DNA of 64,000 nt from Saccharothrix sp. ALI-22-I. Its GTDB lineage: Bacteria > Actinomycetota > Actinomycetes > Mycobacteriales > Pseudonocardiaceae. The DNA lies in NCBI RefSeq assembly GCF_001984175.1, contig NZ_MTQP01000044.1, positions 1 through 64,000 on the forward strand, read 5' to 3'. Positions 57,010 to 64,000 of this stretch are shown here, piece after piece. The first letter of the stretch is position 1; each line of letters opens with the position of its first letter. The notes beneath the pieces were generated by a model. It did no database searches, was not told where the DNA came from, and saw only the letters and a program-made list of their open reading frames with translations. The position numbers and the translations under genes are program-made.

Positions 57010-57567
57010 GTGGTCGTACGTCGGGCACTGCACGCCGCCGAGTCGGTCCGCGCCGTCGACGCTCCGGCCGGCGCGATCGCGCGGGCGGTGCGTCGGGTGC
57101 TGGGCCGGGGCAAGGCGGACCGGTTGCTGCGCGGCGCGTGGCTCGGCCATCCCGTGCACCCGCTGCTGGTGACCGTGCCGATCGGCGCCTGGGTGTGCTC
57201 CGCCGTGCTCGACCTGGGGTTCGGCCAGCGCGCCGCCGCACGGCGGTTGGTGGCGATCGGGCTGGCCGCGACACCGCCGACCGTGCTGGTCGGCCTGGCG
57301 GACTTCTCTCACCTGGATGTCACACAACGGCGAGTGGGCATCCTGCACGCCGTCACCAACACCCTCGCGGCGAGCTGCTTCCTCGCGTCGACCCGGTGCC
57401 GCAGCGACCGATCCGCCCGGGCGTGGGGACTGGTCGGGCTGGTGGTGCTGAGCACGGGCGGCGCGCTCGGTGGTCACCTGTCCTACGCGCAAGGAGCCGG
57501 TGTCCACCGGTGGCCGGAAGACACGCCCGCCCCGACGGTGGACCCGGCCCCGGTGGAGCCCGTCTAG
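57010..57567 (+). CDS. DUF2231-family membrane protein
   Basis: A 185-residue membrane protein with the family core LRGAWLGHPVHPLLVTVPIG (GHPVHP is the hallmark) and four membrane segments, with a histidine in each of FSHLDVTQRR, GILHAVTNTLA and GGHLSYAQGAGV that could bind heme or metal. Its last four bases overlap the convergent GH92 gene (shared CTAG). Function is unknown. Confidence 0.88.
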   Translation: MVVRRALHAAESVRAVDAPAGAIARAVRRVLGRGKADRLLRGAWLGHPVHPLLVTVPIGAWVCSAVLDLGFGQRAAARRLVAIGLAATPPTVLVGLADFSHLDVTQRRVGILHAVTNTLAASCFLASTRCRSDRSARAWGLVGLVVLSTGGALGGHLSYAQGAGVHRWPEDTPAPTVDPAPVEPV

Positions 57568-60500
57568 GCCAGGGTGATCGCGTACACCTCCACTCGCGGG
57601 TCGTCGGGCAGGGTCGCCGAGTGGACGGCCTTGGTCGGGTCGAGGGGGAGGGACAGGCCGAACAGCCGGACCGGCGGCCCGTCCACGCCCTGTCCCGCCT
57701 TGATGCGGTGTGGCATTTCCAGTACCACGGTGCCTCCGGAGCCCGCCCAATCGCCGACCGTCATCGGCACCTCGGCGGTACTGCCGTCGGCGTACCGGAC
57801 GGTCACCGCCGTGTTCACGGGGCCGTTGTGCGATGCCGCCACGAGCCGCAGGGCACCGTACTTCCCGGCGGGCAGCAGCATCGCCTGGCCACGTGCCTCC
57901 ACGAAGTTCGCGGCCGTCCCGGTTGCGTCCGGGGCCTGGTAGGTCACGCCAACCCACGTCACCGGGCCCGCGGCGGGGAGCAACGCGGCGTCGTAGCTCC
58001 AACCCTGACCGTCGAAGTTGCCTTGACCCGACGCCGCGACGGTCGCCGTGCCGTCGTGGTCGAGTTCCCGGGACAGGTCCACCGCGCACTGCGCTCCCGC
58101 CACCGCGCACGTCGCCGCCTGCCGGACCTCCACGACGGCCTCCCGCACGACCGTGTTCGGCCCGTTCACGGTGGCCTGAACCGGATAGCGGCCGATCGGC
58201 GTGCCGGCGGGCACCGTCACCACGACCTGGACCGACCGCTGGGCCGGCAGTCTGCCCGACTTGATCACCAGCGACCGCGGCGTCGTGACCGACCAGCCGG
58301 CCGGCGCGCTCGCCGACACCTCGACCGGCACCGTGCCCGGTGCCTGGGCGAGCACGTCCAGGGTCAGCGACACGGTCTGCGGTGCGTCCGCCGTCGGCAC
58401 GACCGTCGAGGACGGCCGCAGTGACGCGTCGACGTGCCGCCGCCCGTCGGCCTGCGCGCGGTTGACCGACGGCGGCTCGGCGCCGGGATCGGTGCCCCAC
58501 GACGACGGCTCGGTGCCGAGTCGGTGCGCCAACGTGCCGCCGCGGACGAGGGTGTCCCAGTCCAGCCACGTCTTGCGGACGTCACGGCCGTTGAACGACA
58601 CCCGCTGGACGTACCGGTTGGTGTCACTGGCGCCCGGCGCGGTGATGGTCAGCGTGCTCTGTCCGGTTCGGACGGTCGCGGCCGGGAACTGGGGGCTGGA
58701 CAGGGCCAGGAAGTCGCCCCCGCTCATCGTCGGGTACAGGCCGAGCGACGAGAACACGTACCAGGCCGACATCGTGCCCAGGTCGTCGTTGCCGGTCATG
58801 CCGTCCGGGCCGGTGGTGAACAGCGTCATCGCCGCCCGCACCACGGTCGCGGTCTTCGCGGGCGTGCCCGTCGACAGGTAGAAGTACGGCGCGAGGAGGT
58901 CGGGTTCGTTGTTCGGGTTGTAGGTGGGCTTGCCGTAGTAGTCGTAGGGCTGCGTGATCCAGTCCTCGCGCACGGTCCCGGCCGGGTCGGCGAGCAGCTT
59001 GTCGTAGGCGAAGAACGCGTCGAGCCGCTGCTCGGTCGCCCGCCGTCCGCCCATCAGCCCGACGAGCCCGTTCGGGTCCTGCGGCACCAGCCACTGGTAC
59101 TGGAACGCGCCGCCCTCGTGGAACTGGTGGCCCGCGTCGACGGGGTTGTACGGCGTCACCCACGTGCCGTCGGCCGTGCGGGGGCGGAAGTGGCCGGTCG
59201 AGGCGTCCCACAGGTTGCGGTACCACTGCCCGCGGTCGGCGAACACGCGCGCGTCGTCGTGCTTGCCCAGGCCACGAGCCATCACCGCGAGTGCGGCGTC
59301 CGCCGCCGCGTACTCCAACGTCGCCGACGCGGGGTGCACGCAGTCGTTGTCACCGCCCTTGTGCGCGCAGTCCGTGCCGAGCTCCAGGCCGGACGGGATG
59401 TAACCGCGGTCGCGGTAGAACTCCACGCCGGAACGGCCGTTGTAGGGGGAGTCGGCGGGTGGAACCGTGGTGGCGTTGCGCTTGAGCAGCTCGTACGCTT
59501 CCTGCTCGTACCCGGCGAGCAGGCCCTTCGACCAGGCCTCGACCAGGAACGGCGTCACCGGGTCACCGGTCATGATGTTGGTCTCGCTGTTGGCCAGCGC
59601 CCAGCGCGGCAGCCACCCACCGTCCCGGCCGCTCGCCACGACCGACAGCGCGACGTCCCGGGCGACCTTCGGTTCCAGCAACTCCAACAGCTGGTTCTGC
59701 GGCCGGTAGGTGTCCCACAGCGACAGGTTCTGGTACGGCGTGAAGCCTTGCGCGGTGTGGGGTTGCCCGTCGAAACCCATGTACCGGCCGTCCACGTCGC
59801 CGGCCAGGTTCGGGTGCAGCAACGAGTGGTAGAGCGCGGTGTAGAACGCGGTCCGCCGCTCCGGTGCGCCGCCGTCGATCCGGATGGAGCCCAGCCGTTC
59901 CACCCATGCCCGGTGCGCTTCGGCTTTCGTGGCGTCGAAGTCGTAGGAGTCGCCGGTCTCCGCGGCGAGGTTCTTCCGGGCGCCTTCGACCCCGGTGTAC
60001 GACAGGCCGACCTTGAGCACCACGTCCCGGTCGGCCGTCGCGTCGAAGCTCACCCACGCGCCGTTGCCGCCCTGGCCCGCCGCGTCCGGCACACCCGGCG
60101 CGCGGGTCGTGCCGCGCCACGTGCCGAAACTCGCGAACGGCCGGTCGAACGTGGCCGTGAAGTACACGGTGTGCTCGTCGCGGCCGGCGCAGAACCGCCC
60201 CGCCCGGACCCGTCCCTCGACGGTCCGGTCGCCCACGACGTGCACTTCGGAGTCGAGCACCTGCTGGTTCGCCTTGCCGGTGTTGAACAGGACGTTCGCC
60301 TGGGTGCCCGCCGGGAAGGTGTGCCGCTGCCAGCCGGTTCTGGGCGTGGCGGTCAGCTCCGCGTTCACGCCGTACCGGGACAGCCCGACGCGGTAGTAGC
60401 CGGGCCGGGCCTCCTCGTCGGCGTGCGAGTACTTCGACCGGTAACCGGTGATGTCGACGCTGTCCACGGGCCCGGTCGTCGGCATGACGGGCAACTCGCC

Positions 60501-60797
60501 CGCGACGCCGCAGCCCACGCCGGACAAGTGCGTCTGGCTGAAACCGTGGATCTCCTGCTGCTGGTAGTCGTAGCCGCCCTGGCCGCCGGTGTCCGGGCTG
60601 ACCTGCACCATGCCGAACGGCATGCTGACGCCGGGGAACGTGTTGCCGAAGTTCTGCGTGCCGACGAACGGGTTCACCAGGGTGGTCGGGTCCACGGCGT
60701 CCAAGGCGTCGGGAGCGGCGGTCGCGTCGGTCGCCGGTGTTCCGACGAAGAGCAGTGCGGCGGCCAGCAGGAGTGTGTTGCCTCGTCGGAGCGGCAT
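57564..60797 (-). CDS. Secreted GH92 alpha-1,2-mannosidase
   Basis: A 1077-residue exported enzyme. It has a signal peptide to about residue 28 (NTLLLAAALLFVGTPATDA). The N-terminal GH92 beta-sandwich begins DPTTLVNPFVGTQNFGNTFP with GGYDYQQQEIHGFSQTHLSG. The (alpha/alpha)6 domain has SLWDTYRPQNQL, GGWLPRWALANSETNIMTGD and the calcium/catalytic GNDDLGTMSAWYVFSSLGLY near residue 670. From about 790 there are two extra beta modules (NEW3-like alpha-galactosidase domain, then an NPCBM-like sandwich). It should trim mannose from fungal or plant glycans. A LacI-type operator precedes it. Confidence 0.93.
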   Translation of the reverse strand: MPLRRGNTLLLAAALLFVGTPATDATAAPDALDAVDPTTLVNPFVGTQNFGNTFPGVSMPFGMVQVSPDTGGQGGYDYQQQEIHGFSQTHLSGVGCGVAGELPVMPTTGPVDSVDITGYRSKYSHADEEARPGYYRVGLSRYGVNAELTATPRTGWQRHTFPAGTQANVLFNTGKANQQVLDSEVHVVGDRTVEGRVRAGRFCAGRDEHTVYFTATFDRPFASFGTWRGTTRAPGVPDAAGQGGNGAWVSFDATADRDVVLKVGLSYTGVEGARKNLAAETGDSYDFDATKAEAHRAWVERLGSIRIDGGAPERRTAFYTALYHSLLHPNLAGDVDGRYMGFDGQPHTAQGFTPYQNLSLWDTYRPQNQLLELLEPKVARDVALSVVASGRDGGWLPRWALANSETNIMTGDPVTPFLVEAWSKGLLAGYEQEAYELLKRNATTVPPADSPYNGRSGVEFYRDRGYIPSGLELGTDCAHKGGDNDCVHPASATLEYAAADAALAVMARGLGKHDDARVFADRGQWYRNLWDASTGHFRPRTADGTWVTPYNPVDAGHQFHEGGAFQYQWLVPQDPNGLVGLMGGRRATEQRLDAFFAYDKLLADPAGTVREDWITQPYDYYGKPTYNPNNEPDLLAPYFYLSTGTPAKTATVVRAAMTLFTTGPDGMTGNDDLGTMSAWYVFSSLGLYPTMSGGDFLALSSPQFPAATVRTGQSTLTITAPGASDTNRYVQRVSFNGRDVRKTWLDWDTLVRGGTLAHRLGTEPSSWGTDPGAEPPSVNRAQADGRRHVDASLRPSSTVVPTADAPQTVSLTLDVLAQAPGTVPVEVSASAPAGWSVTTPRSLVIKSGRLPAQRSVQVVVTVPAGTPIGRYPVQATVNGPNTVVREAVVEVRQAATCAVAGAQCAVDLSRELDHDGTATVAASGQGNFDGQGWSYDAALLPAAGPVTWVGVTYQAPDATGTAANFVEARGQAMLLPAGKYGALRLVAASHNGPVNTAVTVRYADGSTAEVPMTVGDWAGSGGTVVLEMPHRIKAGQGVDGPPVRLFGLSLPLDPTKAVHSATLPDDPRVEVYAITLA

Positions 60798-60815
60798 CGG
60801 CAGGCCCTCTCTGGG

Positions 60816-60829
60816 TGACAACGTTGTCA
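60816..60829. promoter_or_regulatory. LacI-type operator of the GH92 gene
   Basis: TGACAACGTTGTCA is a perfect 14-base palindrome 18 bases before the ATG. The core ACAACGTTGT with a central CG is a typical LacI-family binding site. It differs from the other operators in the window, so another regulator, encoded outside it, probably binds here. Confidence 0.75.
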
Positions 60830-61103
60830 GGTGATCCACGTATCGATCACCGCACCGACTGTCGCGCACCACGACCCCGGTCGTCCAGTCCTGATCGGGA
60901 TCCCGATTCGGTCGCAATCGGTGACGTGCACCGAAAACCGGACAACATCGGACATTGGACTAGGCCTTTCACGGCCCGGTGATACCTGCTAAGGCCGGGG
61001 GTGACAGCGCTTCCCGGCGAGTATTGACCTTGCCGAATTGAGTTCAATGCTGTTCGATCTTGATTGGTCGTCGTCGCCTGTCGTCGGAGTGAGTGGGTCA
61101 ACC

Positions 61104-61190
61104 ATGTCCCTGCACCGCCGTCACCCCGTCCCCCTGCTGCTGGCGGCCGTGGTTGCCGCCCTGGCTCCGGCCCTGCCCGCGAAATGGCGC
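61104..61190 (+). pseudogene. Signal-peptide-bearing gene start, truncated
   Basis: The ATG at 61104 starts a good Sec signal peptide (RRH then PLLLAAVVAALAPALPA) but the frame then runs into arginine-rich, non-protein-like sequence. Probably the body of the gene was deleted. Confidence 0.4.
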
Positions 61191-61391
61191 GACGGTCAGG
61201 CCGGCGTTCGCCGTCGCCGGGTCGCGGCCACGTCCGGCCCGCAGCGGCTGCTATTCGATCGTCTCGGCGGTGACCCGGCCTGTTTCGAGACGGTCGAGTC
61301 GGTCCATGCCCGACTCGACCGTGCCGAGCCGCCGATGGCTTGGCTGTCGGCGAGTTCGAGGTTCGTGAAGGTTCGGCGGGGTAGGCGCAAG

Positions 61392-61815
61392 TCACTCGAA
61401 CGGGCAGCCGGGATTCGGCGCGTCCACCGCCAGCGCACTGCCCACCGGATTCACGTACAGCACCTCCAGGACCAGTGGCTCAGGTCCCAGGTACCGTCCG
61501 ATGTGGACATAGCCCGGCCCGCTCTCCTCGGAGATCAGCTGACCCGTCCCGGTACACCCCGTCCACCGAGCAGTCGGCGCGGTGGTGGGTCAACGTCCCC
61601 TTCTTGACGAGCCCGAACACCGAGCCGGGGTGGTAGTGCCATCCCGTCGCCCCGCCAGGCGCCGTGGTGATCTCCCGGACGACGTACTCCGTGTCACCGA
61701 CGACACGCTGGAACAGCGTGACCCCGCTGACCCCGGTCCCCGGCGTAGCCCAAGCCGCCGGCGCCAAACCGACACCCAACACCACCGCCAAGCAGATCCG
61801 CACCACGTTGCGCAT
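61392..61815 (-). pseudogene. Secreted cupin protein with a frameshift
   Basis: It starts with a signal peptide (VVRICLAVVLGVGLAPAAWA) and a cupin half-barrel EITTAPGGATGWHYHPGSVF then GLVKKGTLTHHRADCSVDGV. At about 61545 one base change moves it to the frame TGQLISEESGPGYVHIGRYL then GPEPLVLEVLYVNPVG with a proper stop at 61392. Without the shift it would encode a normal protein of about 140 residues, so a sequencing error is also possible. Confidence 0.7.
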
Positions 61816-62238
61816 GTCCCCAGAATCGTCTCCGCAGCCGGGGGCCCTCACCGGATACCACCCATACGGACGAGCAGTCACGCCCACAAGGTCCAGGCGA
61901 TGGCTCAGATCGAGGTGGCGGTGACGGCCGGGCGGACCGCGAACCAGATGAACGGCGACGCCGTCTGCGCGTCCGCACCGGCCGCCCGGACCAGCGTGAC
62001 GAACCCCGCACCCGAACACGGCCCGGAACTTCGGCGCGATGCCCGACAGCCTGGCCGACCGGCTGCGGCAGTGGGAGGGACCGGACACCCACGGTCACCA
62101 AGCTGTCCCGGTACGAGGCGGGTTTCGTGCGCGGCGCCGTTCGCTGATCCGGCCGGCCACCCGGTACGGGTTGCGCGGGCGATCCAGGCGAGGAGCATGG
62201 GGAAGTACCGCGCTGTCACCGAGCGGAGGCGGCTTGCG
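61816..62238. other. Intergenic region upstream of the Clp gene
   Basis: No recognisable gene was seen. A short plus-strand frame from 61902 ([20 protein letters not shown]) has a plausible start but no known relatives. No heat-shock CIRCE or HAIR repeat was identified. Confidence 0.4.

Positions 62239-64000
<1,762 letters not shown>

Larger units (their letters stand above)
60798..61391. other. Promoter region of GH92 plus a remnant of a secreted-protein gene
   Basis: It contains the operator at 60816 and, at 61104-61190, a plus-strand start of an exported protein: MSLHRRHPVPLLLAAVVAAL with a cleavage-like end, after which similarity to any secreted family is lost. No other coding pattern was seen. 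Confidence 0.5.

Noticed and set aside
58434-60818. 794-codon plus-strand open frame opposite GH92
   Set aside because: Antisense shadow of the GH92 gene, which has full-length family motifs.
61902-62100. Short plus-strand frame with a good start upstream of the Clp gene
   Set aside because: No recognisable domain and the sequence degenerates after about 35 codons.

Overview
The window is 64 kb of very GC-rich DNA with the codon use, the GTG and TTG starts, and the gene families of a filamentous actinobacterium. SARP and LuxR/ATPase regulators, tandem P450s, a DUF574 methyltransferase, GH127/GH92/PL9 secreted enzymes with ricin-type lectin domains, an expansin and a DUF1062 protein all point to the Pseudonocardiales (Saccharothrix, Lentzea or Actinosynnema type). 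This is inferred from gene content, not from a marker gene. No rRNA, CRISPR array, prophage or intact insertion sequence was seen.

Layout. 1-11 kb: tail of a GH127 arabinofuranosidase, a YtrA-type GntR/ABC operon, a TetR gene with operators in its own promoter, a GT87 membrane glycosyltransferase, two wrecked sugar-ABC permeases, a LuxR/ATPase regulator and a LacI gene. 11-19.5 kb: YqeY-like protein, expansin, secreted repeat protein, a large SARP regulator, and a divergent MDR oxidoreductase/XRE pair. 19.6-25 kb: decayed genes, an OmpR-type two-component system and two unrecognised proteins. 25-27 kb: DUF1062 protein and a zinc-independent MDR enzyme. 26.9-33.8 kb: an unusual cassette of three tRNA-like RNAs, an atypical zinc-ribbon SDR, a leucine-rich-repeat protein, a double-AAA MoxR-like ATPase, a zincin-VWA protein and an unknown protein. 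This is the best candidate here for an undescribed system. 34-43.5 kb: FAD oxidase, DUF4184 membrane protein, gene remnants, an esterase, a secreted beta-propeller and a three-gene PmoA-cupin-Gfo/Idh operon. 43.8-50.2 kb: zinc dehydrogenase, a LacI repressor with matching operators, a ricin-tailed glycoside hydrolase and a PL9 pectate lyase. 50.8-55.5 kb: DUF574 methyltransferase and a decarboxylase-P450-P450 operon. 56-64 kb: remnants, a DUF2231 protein, a GH92 mannosidase, a broken cupin gene and the start of a Clp ATPase running off the edge.

How the parts fit. Much of the window is devoted to plant or fungal polysaccharides. Secreted hydrolases and lyases carry lectin domains and sit behind perfect LacI-type palindromes of three different classes, while cytoplasmic oxidoreductases process the products. 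The local sugar importer has decayed, so uptake must be encoded elsewhere. About fifteen genes are truncated or frameshifted, so the region looks like a fast-evolving chromosome arm.
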